Source: Noviherbaspirillum massiliense JC206 (lineage in GTDB: Bacteria > Pseudomonadota > Gammaproteobacteria > Burkholderiales > Burkholderiaceae_D). Taken from it: DNA of 64,000 nt. Position 1 is the stretch's first letter, and each line of letters opens with the position of its first letter. Made by a program: the position numbers and the translations under genes. The stretch spans positions 489,192 to 553,191 of the forward strand of contig NZ_HE978634.1 of assembly GCF_000312045.1 (NCBI RefSeq), read 5' to 3'. Below are positions 53,212 through 63,729 of the stretch, in pieces. The notes beneath the pieces were generated by a model. That model worked only from the letters and a program-made list of their open reading frames with translations. It had not been told where the DNA came from and searched no databases.

Positions 53212-53670
53212 ATGCTCGACAAGATCAGCAAGAAGATCCTGGGCGAATTGCAAAACGACGGCCGCATCAGCAATGTGGAACTGGCCTCCCGGGTGAACCT
53301 GTCGCCTGCCGCTTGCCTGGAGCGGGTGCGCAAGCTGCAGGATGCCGGCTACATTCTCGGGTACACCGCGCAACTGAATCCGCAAATGCTGGATGTGGCG
53401 TTGCTGGTATTCATTGAAGTTGTGCTGGACCGCACCACGCCGGAAGTCTTCGATGCGTTCAAGCGCAGCGTGCAAGCCATTCCCGAAGTGCTCGAGTGCC
53501 ACATGGTCGCCGGTGGCTTCGATTACCTGATCAAGGCACGGGTCAAGGACATGAATGCCTATCGCGAATTCCTCGGCAAATCCCTCCTGCAATTGAAGGG
53601 CGTGCGCGAAACGCACACCTATGCGGTCATGGAAGAAGTGAAGAGCACGACCAAGCTGCCGGTGCGCTAG
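53212..53670 (+). CDS. Lrp/AsnC-family regulator, probable proline-responsive activator of putA
   Basis: 152 residues. N-terminal helix-turn-helix LDKISKKILGELQNDGRISNVELASRVNLSPAACLERVRKL and C-terminal RAM domain (VFIEVVLDRTTPEVFDAF, VAGGFDYLIKARVKDMNAYREFL). Resembles PutR and BkdR activators. Divergent from putA with 139 bp between starts, where its binding sites should be. The link to putA is inferred from position. Confidence 0.93.
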   Translation: MLDKISKKILGELQNDGRISNVELASRVNLSPAACLERVRKLQDAGYILGYTAQLNPQMLDVALLVFIEVVLDRTTPEVFDAFKRSVQAIPEVLECHMVAGGFDYLIKARVKDMNAYREFLGKSLLQLKGVRETHTYAVMEEVKSTTKLPVR

Positions 53671-53902
53671 CAAAAAATTCCACTTGGAAAATTTGTATCA
53701 CTCTCCCTGTTCTTTATTCCTACGGGTATTGCGGATATGCATGCGCTGTAACGAGGTGCAACATCTTTTCTTAATAAAACTCGGTCCTCTTATATTCAGC
53801 ACTCTTCATGCGCGGCCTTGCTTTGCTGCATGTTGCGCTGAACGACACACATATCCGGCATACAGATTCACGCTGAATACCCGATCAGCCAGAGGAATAA
53901 AC

Positions 53903-55120
53903 ATGAGCACAAAATTGAGAAAACTCTCCTTCATCGCCAGCCTTTCCGCAGCAGCTGTCCTGGCTGCATGCGGTGGCGGCGGAGCTGATGCAGGCAACGG
54001 CAGCCTCGCTGTTTCCCTCACCGACGCGCCTGCCTGCGGCTATGATGCCGTCAATGTCACCGTCACAAAGGTGCGGGTGCACCGCAGCGCCGATGCAGCG
54101 GACAATGCAGGCGGCTGGATTGACATCACGCCGCCTGCCGGCGTTGGCAAGATTAATCTGCTTGATTTCACCAATGGCAGAACGCTGGATTTCCTGCCGG
54201 TTTCCCTTCCCGCCGGCCACTATACCCAGCTGCGCCTCGTTCTCGACCGCAACACCGGCAACCGTGTCGCGAATTCCATCGTGCTGTCTTCCGATGCTTC
54301 GGGCAACGAGATTGCAATCGATACACCCAGCGCGGCGCAAAGCGGCATCAAGCTGATCAATGGTTTCGATGTGGAGCCCGGCCAGCAACTGAACCTGGTG
54401 CTGGATTTCGATGCCTGCAAATCCATCGTCACCAAGGGCAACGGCAATTACGCGCTCAAGCCGGTGATCAAGATGATTCCGGCCGCATTGAATGGCATCG
54501 ACGGTTATGTCGACAAGGCTTTGCTAAGTTCCAATGTAATGGTGACGGCGCAGCAGAATGGAGAAGTGATCAGCGCGACTGCGCCGGACAAGGATACCGG
54601 ACGTTTTTATCTCACTCGTCTTGCCCCCGGAAACTATGATGTCGTGATCACCGCAGACGATCACTCCACGGCAGTGATTACCCAGGTGCCGGTGGCCAGC
54701 CCCACCAGCACGGTCCTGCTGAGCACGGGCACTGCGCCGATCAATCTGCAATCGGCAGGCAGTCCGTCTCGCTCCATCAGCGGGACGGTCACGCTGAATC
54801 CGGCCAGCACCACGGAAGAAGTGCCGTATGTCGCGGCGAAGCAAAGCTTTGCCGCCGGACCTACGGTGACGGTCAAATACCGCGGTGCTGACTTGTCTAC
54901 CGGTGCCTATACCTTGGACAAGCTGCCCGGGGTTGCGCCCCAGCTCGGCCAGTACAGTGCCACGCTGCCGATCGCGCTGACTACCCAGACCACGACTTCG
55001 CCCGGTACCGGCAAGTATGCGGTAAGTGCATCTGCCGTTGGTTACCAGACTTCGACGCCGATCACCTTCGACGTCAACGTAGGCGATGCGACTAACACAA
55101 ACTTCACCCTGACGAAGTAA
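53903..55120 (+). CDS. DUF4382-domain lipoprotein
   Basis: 405 residues from ATG 53903, with AGAGGA upstream. Lipoprotein signal: KLRKLSFIASLSAAAVLAAC with Cys at residue 20, followed by GGGGADAG. GSLAVSLTDAPACGYDAVNVTVTKVRVHR is the DUF4382 hallmark. The C-terminal half carries repeated beta-sandwich-like segments (YDVVITADDHSTAVITQVPVA, YAVSASAVGYQTSTP), as in carboxypeptidase regulatory-like domains. Outer-membrane-anchored, function unknown. Confidence 0.88.
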   Translation: MSTKLRKLSFIASLSAAAVLAACGGGGADAGNGSLAVSLTDAPACGYDAVNVTVTKVRVHRSADAADNAGGWIDITPPAGVGKINLLDFTNGRTLDFLPVSLPAGHYTQLRLVLDRNTGNRVANSIVLSSDASGNEIAIDTPSAAQSGIKLINGFDVEPGQQLNLVLDFDACKSIVTKGNGNYALKPVIKMIPAALNGIDGYVDKALLSSNVMVTAQQNGEVISATAPDKDTGRFYLTRLAPGNYDVVITADDHSTAVITQVPVASPTSTVLLSTGTAPINLQSAGSPSRSISGTVTLNPASTTEEVPYVAAKQSFAAGPTVTVKYRGADLSTGAYTLDKLPGVAPQLGQYSATLPIALTTQTTTSPGTGKYAVSASAVGYQTSTPITFDVNVGDATNTNFTLTK

Positions 55121-55131
55121 TCCTCCAGACG

Positions 55132-55172
55132 GGCGGGATGAGGCGCGCGGCCAATGCGTGCCTCATCCCGCC
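55132..55172 (+). terminator. Strong 13-bp hairpin after the DUF4382 gene
   Basis: GGCGGGATGAGGC (55132-55144) pairs perfectly with GCCTCATCCCGCC (55160-55172). There is no T run after it, so it may work as a Rho-assisted terminator or mRNA end stabiliser. Confidence 0.65.
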
Positions 55173-55403
55173 TCCCGCCAGCAACCGGTTTGCAAATAAG
55201 CCGGACCATCCATCTCCCGCAGTACAGGATTTTCTGATAAAAAGGGCCCTGTTTCAAAAAATGAAACCGGCGCAGTCTTTCGCATTGCCCCTGCATGGAC
55301 GGGAAGCCGAACATCTGCGGCAGAGATGTGTCTGCTGCATTCGCGAACCTGATCTTTGCAAGCAAGTCTTACTTGAAATGCATCCGTGTTACCGAGGCCT
55401 ATC

Positions 55404-56237
55404 TTGAACAAATCCGACTACCAAAAACAGCAACAGCAAATCATTTCAGAGCTGCAAGTCGCATCTGCCTTCGATGCGCAGCAGGAAATCGAAAGACGCG
55501 TTTCCTTCCTGTGCGAATACCTGATCGCAAACAGGATGCAAAGCTATGTCCTGGGCATCAGCGGCGGGGTCGATTCCAGCGTGGCGGGGCGGCTGGCGCA
55601 GCTTGCGGTGGAACGCGCCCGCAGCAAGGGGCATCAGGCGAAATTCATTGCAATGCGTCTGCCCTATGGCGTGCAGCGGGATGAAGAGGATGCGCAGAAG
55701 GCGCTCAAGTTCATCCGGCCGGATATGACGCTGACCGTCGATATCAAGCCGGCCGCCGATGGCATGCTCAAGGCGCTGCAGCAGGGGCAGTTGCAGTTCA
55801 GGGATGAAGGCCAGGAGGATTTTATTCTTGGCAATATCAAGGCACGGCAGCGCATGATCGCGCAATACGCCGTCGCCGGTACCCATGCCGGGCTGGTGAT
55901 CGGCACCGATCATGCGGCGGAAGCCTTGATGGGCTTTTTCACGAAATTCGGCGATGGGGCCTGCGACCTGACGCCGCTGACCGGCTTGAACAAGCGCCGT
56001 GTGCGCGCAGTGGCGGAAGCGCTCGGTGCCGAGGCTGACGTGGTGCACAAGATCCCTACGGCCGACCTCGAGAATCTCAAACCCTTGCGCCCGGACGAGG
56101 ATGCGTATGGTGTCACCTACCACGAGATCGACGATTTCCTGGAAGGCAAGGAAGTGAGCGAGCACGCCTACGAAACCATCCTGCGGTTCTACACCAACTC
56201 GCATCACAAGCGGGCATTGCCGGTCCATCCGGCTTGA
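55404..56237 (+). CDS. nadE: NAD+ synthetase, ammonia-dependent
   Basis: 277 residues from a TTG start preceded by GAGG; a GTG at 55386 is an alternative. The P-loop YVLGISGGVDSSVAGRLAQLA is diagnostic of N-type ATP pyrophosphatases; VIGTDHAAEALMGFFTKFGDGACDLTPLTGLNKRRVRA and KIPTADLENLKPLRPDEDAYGV complete the NadE profile. It lacks an N-terminal amidase domain, so it uses ammonia. It makes NAD from deamido-NAD. Single gene. Confidence 0.95.
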   Translation: MNKSDYQKQQQQIISELQVASAFDAQQEIERRVSFLCEYLIANRMQSYVLGISGGVDSSVAGRLAQLAVERARSKGHQAKFIAMRLPYGVQRDEEDAQKALKFIRPDMTLTVDIKPAADGMLKALQQGQLQFRDEGQEDFILGNIKARQRMIAQYAVAGTHAGLVIGTDHAAEALMGFFTKFGDGACDLTPLTGLNKRRVRAVAEALGAEADVVHKIPTADLENLKPLRPDEDAYGVTYHEIDDFLEGKEVSEHAYETILRFYTNSHHKRALPVHPA

Positions 56238-56354
56238 TCCTTCATCCTCTTTCGGGGTAGCGCGATTGTCCGGCAGTGCCGGCGTGGGCTGCCATTACCG
56301 ATGACGGCATCCGGGCGCGGCTCTTCTGCTCTGCCCGGACGTCGTATCGCTGGT

Positions 56355-57317
56355 TCAGCGGTTGATCAGGGATTTGGCAAACGCGGTCTGGGTGGCGCCG
56401 CTCATCTTCTCGCGCAGCCATTTGTGGGCGGGATTGCGGGTATCGCGCTCATGCCAGAGCATGTCGATGTGCACGCTGGGCATCGGGAAAGGCAATTCCT
56501 TGGTGATCAGGGCGCTGGTGATGCCGGTGGATGCAATCAGGTGGCGCGGCAATACCGTGATCAGATCGGAAGTGGCCACCACGCGTCCGGCGGTGAAAAA
56601 CTGGTTGACCGTCAGCAGGATACGCCGCTCGCGTCCAAGACGTGCCAGCGCTTCGTCCACCAGTCCGCGCGCGCGCCCGGAAAAACTCACCAGCAAATGC
56701 TTGGCACTGCAGTAGGCATCGACCGTCAACTCCTCCTTGGCCAGCGGATGGTGCTTGCGCATCACGCACACATAGCGCCCTGAATACAGCTGTTGATGGC
56801 GGATCGGCGACACGGTCGTGCCCTGCCCGCTTGCCAGTTGCGCAACCACGCCCGGGAAAAAACCGATTGCCAGATCGATATCTCCGTGCAGCAGCATCGG
56901 ACGCGGCTCGCGCGTGGTCAGCTGCGCCATCCGTATTGTCAGGTTGGGCGCTTCCCGCTCGATTGCACGCACGATGGATGGCAGCCACAGGGCAGCAGTG
57001 GCATCGGCCATTGCCATGCGAAAGGTGTTGCGCGCGGTGGAGACATCGAAGGATTGGTCTGCTGCCACCGCCGCTTCGAGTTCGGTCAGGGCGCGCCGCA
57101 CGGTCGGCCACAGTTCTTCCGCGCGCGGTGTCGGCTTCACGCCATGCGCGGTCCGGATCAGCAATTCATCCCCGAGTGCTTCGCGCAGGCGCCGCAAGGC
57201 ATTCGATACCGCAGGCTGCGTCATCGCCAGGCGGTTGGCGGCGCGCGTCAGGTTCTGTTCCAGCATGACCGTATCGAAAACCCGCAACAGATTCAGATCC
57301 AGAGTCAGGAAATTCAT
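56355..57317 (-). CDS. LysR-family transcriptional regulator
   Basis: 320 residues. MNFLTLDLNLLRVFDTVMLEQNLTRAANRLAMTQPAVSNALRRLREALGDELLIRTAHGVKPTPRA is the winged helix-turn-helix, NodD/PcpR-like in its YD or FD-N(L) style. The remainder is the ligand domain. Upstream is the divergent 109-residue membrane protein; the target is unknown. Confidence 0.93.
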   Translation of the reverse strand: MNFLTLDLNLLRVFDTVMLEQNLTRAANRLAMTQPAVSNALRRLREALGDELLIRTAHGVKPTPRAEELWPTVRRALTELEAAVAADQSFDVSTARNTFRMAMADATAALWLPSIVRAIEREAPNLTIRMAQLTTREPRPMLLHGDIDLAIGFFPGVVAQLASGQGTTVSPIRHQQLYSGRYVCVMRKHHPLAKEELTVDAYCSAKHLLVSFSGRARGLVDEALARLGRERRILLTVNQFFTAGRVVATSDLITVLPRHLIASTGITSALITKELPFPMPSVHIDMLWHERDTRNPAHKWLREKMSGATQTAFAKSLINR

Positions 57318-57471
57318 GGTGAAGACAAGGTTGGCGGTTCAAGGGAAAGAGGCGTACGACATTCACCAGAATTATAGCTGATATGAGAATTTGAAATTGG
57401 TGTAATAACTCGCGCGTATCTATACTGCAATGCATCAAAGTAATACACCAGAGAATAAAAAGGAACCTGCC

Positions 57472-57801
57472 ATGACCATACTGACGATTGCCTTCCCGGT
57501 ACAAGCCGCGATCCCGGTCGCCGAAACCGTGATCGGCTCGGCTGCGAGCATGGCCCGTCCGGCGCTCGGACTTGGCGCATTGGTGGCTGTGCTGATGATG
57601 TTCAAGCCCTTGCTGCTGGGCCTGGTACGCGCAGCGGTATTGGTGGTCAAGCCGCGCCAGACTGCACAGCAGCGCGCCGAACAGCGTGCCGCCCGCCGCG
57701 CCTTGCGCGATGCAAAGAAACTGCATCGCATGGCTGCCGAAGTCGAACGTTTGCAGCCGAACCTGGCTGCCGAACTGCGCTTCCTGGCATCGCGCGGTTG
57801 A
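57472..57801 (+). CDS. Small membrane protein of unknown function
   Basis: 109 residues from ATG 57472 (AAGGAACC upstream). One or two hydrophobic helices in residues 5-62 (ILTIAFPVQAAIPVAETVIG, LGLGALVAVLMMFKPLLLGLV) are followed by a highly basic helical tail (RQTAQQRAEQRAARRALRDAKKLHRMAAEVERLQ). Probably inner-membrane with a cytoplasmic coiled tail. No family recognised. Divergent from the LysR gene and ended by a strong terminator. Confidence 0.6.
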   Translation: MTILTIAFPVQAAIPVAETVIGSAASMARPALGLGALVAVLMMFKPLLLGLVRAAVLVVKPRQTAQQRAEQRAARRALRDAKKLHRMAAEVERLQPNLAAELRFLASRG

Positions 57802-57877
57802 AAGAATTTCTGCCATCCGGCATCAATATGCCGTACTGAAACCCATGTCTCCTCCTCCCTTCTAAAGGAAGGACTTC

Positions 57878-57910
57878 GCCCCGCAAAGCTTGCTTCGCGG
57901 GGCTTTTTTT
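57878..57910 (+). terminator. Rho-independent terminator of the 109-residue gene
   Basis: GCCCCGC...AAGC and GCTT.GCGGGGC form a stem of about 12 pairs with one mismatch, followed by seven or more T (57904-57910). Confidence 0.88.
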
Positions 57911-57971
57911 TGTCTGCAGGATTTTGTCCTCCGGTCGCGTTGCGCCGACACGAAACCGGGAGCCCTCCGGC

Positions 57972-58403
57972 TCAAAGTCCCTGCAGCAGCAGTTGCGTAT
58001 CCACCACGCGGAGCGCGGTCCGCAATGGCTCGCTGCTGTCGAAGGACCAGCGCTGCACGGCAAAGGGGGCATAGCCGGTTTCGGTCTGGATCGCAAACCG
58101 GAATATCGCGTCCCAGTCTGCATTTGGCGGCGCCACCCACACCACTTGCCGGCCGTTGTCGCCGCGTATGCCTGCGTGATGCAAATGGGGCCGGATGCGC
58201 TGTGCGCGCTGCTCCCGGCTTTCCGAATAGCCACCGTCCTGCAAGTCGGGCAAGGGCAAGACCAGAGGCACGCGCTTCTGTACCAGCATTTCGGCGCCGG
58301 TCTTGAACCGGGCCCAGGGACCAAGCAATGTGCGTTCGACGAAGGCTAATTCCTCCGCGCCGAGCGGTTCGTCCAGGTAATAGCAGGAAAGAATGAAAGC
58401 CAT
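57972..58403 (-). CDS. Conserved hypothetical protein
   Basis: 143 residues from ATG 58403-58401, with CGAGG in place; ATG at 58448 is a longer alternative. MAFILSCYYLDEPLGAEELAFVERTLLGPWARFKTGAEML and a tail with WVAPPNADWDAIFRFAIQTETGYAPFAVQRWSFD show a mixed alpha/beta protein with many aromatics. No family recognised; cytoplasmic. Confidence 0.55.
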   Translation of the reverse strand: MAFILSCYYLDEPLGAEELAFVERTLLGPWARFKTGAEMLVQKRVPLVLPLPDLQDGGYSESREQRAQRIRPHLHHAGIRGDNGRQVVWVAPPNADWDAIFRFAIQTETGYAPFAVQRWSFDSSEPLRTALRVVDTQLLLQGL

Positions 58404-58625
58404 CACACCTCGTTGCGGCCGCACGGATCCGGAAAGATCTTGTTTCATTCGCTGCCGCCGTTCCTGCCTGCCATGATAAACCGCCATTGGCCGCCATAGC
58501 ATGGTCCGGGCAGCCTTCGTTGTAAGCATTGATTTCATGCAAGCGAGGCCGAAGTTATGCCAATTTGATAAAACCAACGCAGAAGTGCCTTGTCCAAACT
58601 CCGATCTAGCTGAAAGGTAAGGATT

Positions 58626-61055
58626 GTGGCCAACAAGAATCCCGAGCAGGACTCCCACATCACTCCCGACAAGACCAGGCGCCGCGCCCGCACCGCACCG
58701 CGCCGCCTCACCCCGCTCCAGCATGTGCGCAACACATTGATCGGGCTTGTCCTCCTGATCGCGGCTGCGCTGATCGGATTCGCCACCTACATCACCTGGC
58801 TCGAGCCGAGCACGCCCAGCGTCGAAGACATCCTCAACTTCCGCAATGCCAAACCGAGCATCCTGCTGTCAGCCAATGGCACGCTGCTCGCCACCTACAG
58901 CCAGGGCCAGCAGGAACGGGTCGACCTGAAATACATTTCGCCCTATGTGATCAAGGCCCTGCTCGCCACCGAGGACCACCGCTTTTACGACCATCAGGGC
59001 ATCGACATCCAGCGCACCCTGGCCGCCATTCTCCATACCGCAGGCGGCGATGCGCAGGGCGGCTCGACCATTACCCAGCAACTGGTGCGCAACATGTTTC
59101 CGGAAGAGATAGGTCGCTCGCGCACCATCGAACGCAAGCTGCGGGAAATGATCACCGCCGTCAAGATCGAACGCACCTATACCAAGGACCAGATCCTCGA
59201 GACCTATCTCAATACCGTGCCGTTCCTGTACAACGTGGTCGGCATCGAAATGGCGGCGCGCACCTATTACGACAAATCCGCCGCCGACCTGAACCTGCAG
59301 GAAAGCGCGACCCTGGTCGGCATGCTGAAGGGCACCAGCTACTACAATCCCGCGATCAATCCCGAGCGCGCCAAGAAGCGGCGCAACGTGGTGCTGGCCC
59401 AGATGGTCAAGCGCAACATGCTGAGCGAGGAAGAGTATCAGGCAGTGCGCAACAAGCCCTTGCAGGTACGCCTGACCAAGCAGGCGGAACCGCTCGGCAT
59501 TGCGCCCCACTTTGCCGCCTACCTGCGCCGGATCCTGCTGGACTGGACTGCGGAAAACGGCTTGAACCTGTACACCGACGGCCTCGTCATCGAGAGCACC
59601 ATCGATGACCGCATGCAGGAAGCGGCGACCGAAGCCGTCGAGCGCCAGGCCATGGCGCTGCAAAACATTGCCGATGTCGAATGGGGCCAGAAAGCCGAAC
59701 GCGTGCATTCCTACACGCCATCCGTCTATGCTTCCCTGCGCAAGCGCGTCGAACCCTTCCAGTATTTCTGGGATGAGAATCCCGGCCTGCTCGACGCCTT
59801 CATCCGCGAGACGCCGCAGTACAAGAAAGCGGTCAACGCGCGCCAGACCGATGCGTCAGCCATGACCAAGCTGAAGATGAACCACCAATTCATGAAGCGG
59901 CTGCGTAATGCCAAGACCCGGCTCGAAGCCGGCTTTATGGCGATGGACCCGGCCACCGGCGAAGTCAAGGCCTGGGTCGGCAGCCGCGACTTCGAGCGCG
60001 ACCAGTTCGACCATGTGGGCTTGGCGGAACGCCAGCCGGGGTCGACCTTCAAGCCGATCGTCTACGGCGCCGCACTCGAACAGGGCATGCATCCCTACCA
60101 GACTTACTTCGACAAGGCAGTGGAAATCCGCGCACCCGACGGCAGCGTCTGGCGACCCGGCGACATGTCCGGCCCCAGCGGCCGCATGATGAGCCTGCGC
60201 GAAGGCCTGATCTATTCCCGCAATTCGATCACGGCGCAGGTCATGCAGGATGTCGGCCTGCCCTCGATCATCCAGCTCGCGCGCGCCATGGGCATCCGGC
60301 AAAGCCGGCTCGATGCAGTGCCGTCACTGGCACTCGGCACCAGCTCGGTCACCCTGCTGGAAATGGTGTCCACGTATTCGACGATTGCGCAGCTCGGTGA
60401 ATACCGCCAGCCGGTATTCATCAAGCGCATCTCGGACCGCAACGGCAAGGTGCTGGGTGAATTCAGTCCTGCAGGCGCACGTGCCATGTCGCGCGACACC
60501 GCAGTGGAACTGATCGACATGATGCGCGGCGTGGTCAGGCAAGGCACAGGCGCGACGGTGCGCAACCAGTTCCGCCTGTCCGCGGATATTGCCGGCAAGA
60601 CCGGCACTACCCAGAACAATACCGACGGCTGGTTCATCCTGATGCATCCGAACCTGGTGGCCGGCGCCTGGGTCGGTTTCAACGATTCGCGCGTGACCAT
60701 GCGCAGCGATTACTGGGGCCAGGGAGGGCACAATGCGAGTCTCCTGGTCGGCGATTTTTTCCAGAGCATCCTGAAAGCGAAGCAGATCAATGCGAAAGCG
60801 AAATTCCCGCAGCCCAGGCACAAGCCGCCGCTCCTGGTGAGAGCGCCGGACGATGTGCCCGACATGCCGGGCTACGGGGTCATTACGCGCAGCGATCCTG
60901 ACAGGACCATCGTGGTCGGACCGCAAGGAAGGCAAGCCGCCAGCCATGGCGACGCAGTGGATGACCTGGCGCGTGTCTTGAGTGGCATGGGCCGCAACCC
61001 GGTGACGGCCGAAAGAATGGGCGGCGGCAGCGGCGACTCCGGCACGCTGCCATAA
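58626..61055 (+). CDS. Class A penicillin-binding protein (PBP1A-like bifunctional transglycosylase/transpeptidase)
   Basis: 809 residues from a GTG start. A basic N-terminus (KTRRRARTAPRRLTPLQHV) and one membrane helix (LIGLVLLIAAALIGFATYI) anchor it. The glycosyltransferase domain has the catalytic Glu in LLATEDHRFYDHQGID and QGGSTITQQLVRNMF. The transpeptidase domain carries SxxK at Ser473 (PGSTFKPIVYG), SxN in YSRNSITAQ, and KTG in AGKTGTTQNNTDGWF. It polymerises and cross-links peptidoglycan in the periplasm. The C-terminus (RMGGGSGDSGTLP) is extended. Single gene convergent with fghA. Confidence 0.95.
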   Translation: MANKNPEQDSHITPDKTRRRARTAPRRLTPLQHVRNTLIGLVLLIAAALIGFATYITWLEPSTPSVEDILNFRNAKPSILLSANGTLLATYSQGQQERVDLKYISPYVIKALLATEDHRFYDHQGIDIQRTLAAILHTAGGDAQGGSTITQQLVRNMFPEEIGRSRTIERKLREMITAVKIERTYTKDQILETYLNTVPFLYNVVGIEMAARTYYDKSAADLNLQESATLVGMLKGTSYYNPAINPERAKKRRNVVLAQMVKRNMLSEEEYQAVRNKPLQVRLTKQAEPLGIAPHFAAYLRRILLDWTAENGLNLYTDGLVIESTIDDRMQEAATEAVERQAMALQNIADVEWGQKAERVHSYTPSVYASLRKRVEPFQYFWDENPGLLDAFIRETPQYKKAVNARQTDASAMTKLKMNHQFMKRLRNAKTRLEAGFMAMDPATGEVKAWVGSRDFERDQFDHVGLAERQPGSTFKPIVYGAALEQGMHPYQTYFDKAVEIRAPDGSVWRPGDMSGPSGRMMSLREGLIYSRNSITAQVMQDVGLPSIIQLARAMGIRQSRLDAVPSLALGTSSVTLLEMVSTYSTIAQLGEYRQPVFIKRISDRNGKVLGEFSPAGARAMSRDTAVELIDMMRGVVRQGTGATVRNQFRLSADIAGKTGTTQNNTDGWFILMHPNLVAGAWVGFNDSRVTMRSDYWGQGGHNASLLVGDFFQSILKAKQINAKAKFPQPRHKPPLLVRAPDDVPDMPGYGVITRSDPDRTIVVGPQGRQAASHGDAVDDLARVLSGMGRNPVTAERMGGGSGDSGTLP

Positions 61056-61072
61056 CGAGCCACGGAAGCAAA

Positions 61073-61918
61073 TTACGGGCGCAGTATGCCGCGATGAAAC
61101 GCGATATGGTCTTGCATGAAGGTCGAGACGAAGTAATAGCTGTGGTCGTAATGCTCGTGGCGCCGCAGCGTCAGCGGCTGGCGCGCCTGATCGCATGCGG
61201 CTTCGAATGCTTCCGGCAATAGCTGCTGCCGCAGGAATTTGTCGTCGAGGCCCTGGTCGATCAATATGCCTTGCGGGAAAGGCGTGGTGCGCCGCTTCAT
61301 CAGTTCCGAGGCGTCATGCTCTTCCCACGCGCTTCTGTCCTCGCCCAGATATTGGGTAAATGCCTTGGTGCCCCAGGGGCAGCGCGTCGGCGCGGCAATC
61401 GGCGCGAAGGCGGAGACTGAGCGAAACACCGACGGATGACGCAAGGCCAGCGTCAATGCGCCGTGGCCGCCCATCGAATGGCCGAAAATGCCGACCGCAG
61501 TGGAATCGGCATTGAACTGGCTGAAGACGATCTCGGTGAGTTCCTGCACGATATAGGACTCCATCCGAAACCGTTCGCGCCATGGTGGCTGCGTCGCATC
61601 CAGGTAAAAGCTCGCTGCGGTGCCGACTTCCCAATCCTTGTCTTCATCCGGGATGCCGGTATTGCGTGGACTGGTATCGGGCGCGACCAGCATGACGCCA
61701 TGCTGCGCCGCCCAGCGCTGCGCGCCGGCCTTGATCATGAAGGTTTCCTCGGTACAGGTCAGCCCGGCCAGGTAAAACAGCACCGGCACCGCTTCATGAT
61801 CTTCCTGCGGCGGATGGTAGACCGAAAAGCGCATCGGCAAGCCGATCACTTTTGAGTCATGCCGATAGAAGCCCTGCACGCCATTGAAGCACTCGTGTTC
61901 GCTGATCTCTTCAAGCAT
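61073..61918 (-). CDS. fghA: S-formylglutathione hydrolase
   Basis: 281 residues. FSVYHPPQEDHEAVPVLFYLAGLTCTEETFMIKAGAQRWAAQHGVMLVAPDTSPR, catalytic Ser in GIFGHSMGGHGALTLAL, Asp and His near LIDQGLDDKFL and HEHYDHSYYF. Hydrolyses S-formylglutathione to formate and glutathione in formaldehyde detoxification. 12 bp downstream of frmA, so co-transcribed. Confidence 0.96.
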   Translation of the reverse strand: MLEEISEHECFNGVQGFYRHDSKVIGLPMRFSVYHPPQEDHEAVPVLFYLAGLTCTEETFMIKAGAQRWAAQHGVMLVAPDTSPRNTGIPDEDKDWEVGTAASFYLDATQPPWRERFRMESYIVQELTEIVFSQFNADSTAVGIFGHSMGGHGALTLALRHPSVFRSVSAFAPIAAPTRCPWGTKAFTQYLGEDRSAWEEHDASELMKRRTTPFPQGILIDQGLDDKFLRQQLLPEAFEAACDQARQPLTLRRHEHYDHSYYFVSTFMQDHIAFHRGILRP

Positions 61919-61930
61919 GGCAGTGGCCTT

Positions 61931-63052
<1,122 letters not shown>

Positions 63053-63259
63053 TCAGCGGAATGGCAGGAAAGCTGCAATAGCTGCCTGCCTCATGAGAGC
63101 GGTAGATCGAATAGCAGAGGAAAAAATCCGCGGTTTGACAACAATAAGCGGGTGTTGACTAGGGGCAGCGGTTGCAGCAGGGAAGCGTTGTCGGGTCAGG
63201 TGCTTAAGTGCACAGACCAAGCCGTACCACGGTGTGGTTTCGTCCTGAATGAATAAATG

Positions 63260-63664
63260 TCAGGCCCCGCTGTGCATCCCGGGCCGGGTGGCCGATTGCG
63301 AACGGGGCGTCAAGATGGCCAATGCAATCGCCACGATGAAGAGCGCCGGCACGTCACCCGCCAGATGTCCCATTTGCTCCGGTTGGGTGAGCGCCTGAAC
63401 AGCCATGATCCCTCCGTGCACGAGGCTAGACCACACGGTGAACCAGATCAGGCTCAGATTGGCTAATGGATCACGTGCAGCCAGGATCAGGAACACGCCG
63501 AGCGTGGCGTAGATGCCAACGATCATCATCGGATAGTCCGAGTAACCGATATGCCAAGCCCAGCCCGACGGCCAGAACAACATGAGTGGATAGAGAGCAA
63601 GGCACGCGAGGCCGGCCAAGACTAGGACGACGCGCAAATACCTGAGGCGATCGACTGCGGTCAT
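63260..63664 (-). CDS. Four-helix membrane protein, DUF6632-like
   Basis: 134 residues, four hydrophobic segments (YLRVVLVLAGLACLALYPLMLF, MMIVGIYATLGVFLILAA, LIWFTVWSSLVHGGIMAVQAL, VPALFIVAIALAIL). WPSGWAWH and SLVHGGIMAVQ agree with small membrane proteins annotated DUF6632. Function unknown. The start ATG has CAGGAG upstream. Confidence 0.65.
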   Translation of the reverse strand: MTAVDRLRYLRVVLVLAGLACLALYPLMLFWPSGWAWHIGYSDYPMMIVGIYATLGVFLILAARDPLANLSLIWFTVWSSLVHGGIMAVQALTQPEQMGHLAGDVPALFIVAIALAILTPRSQSATRPGMHSGA

Positions 63665-63729
63665 AGGAAACTCCTGTTGGGGCCTATCGATTATTCCCTT
63701 GTCCTTTGGCGGAGTCCATGTACGACTAG

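Noticed and set aside
57904-57910. T run as part of a promoter for the next gene
   Set aside because: It directly follows a strong stem-loop, so it is the tail of a terminator.
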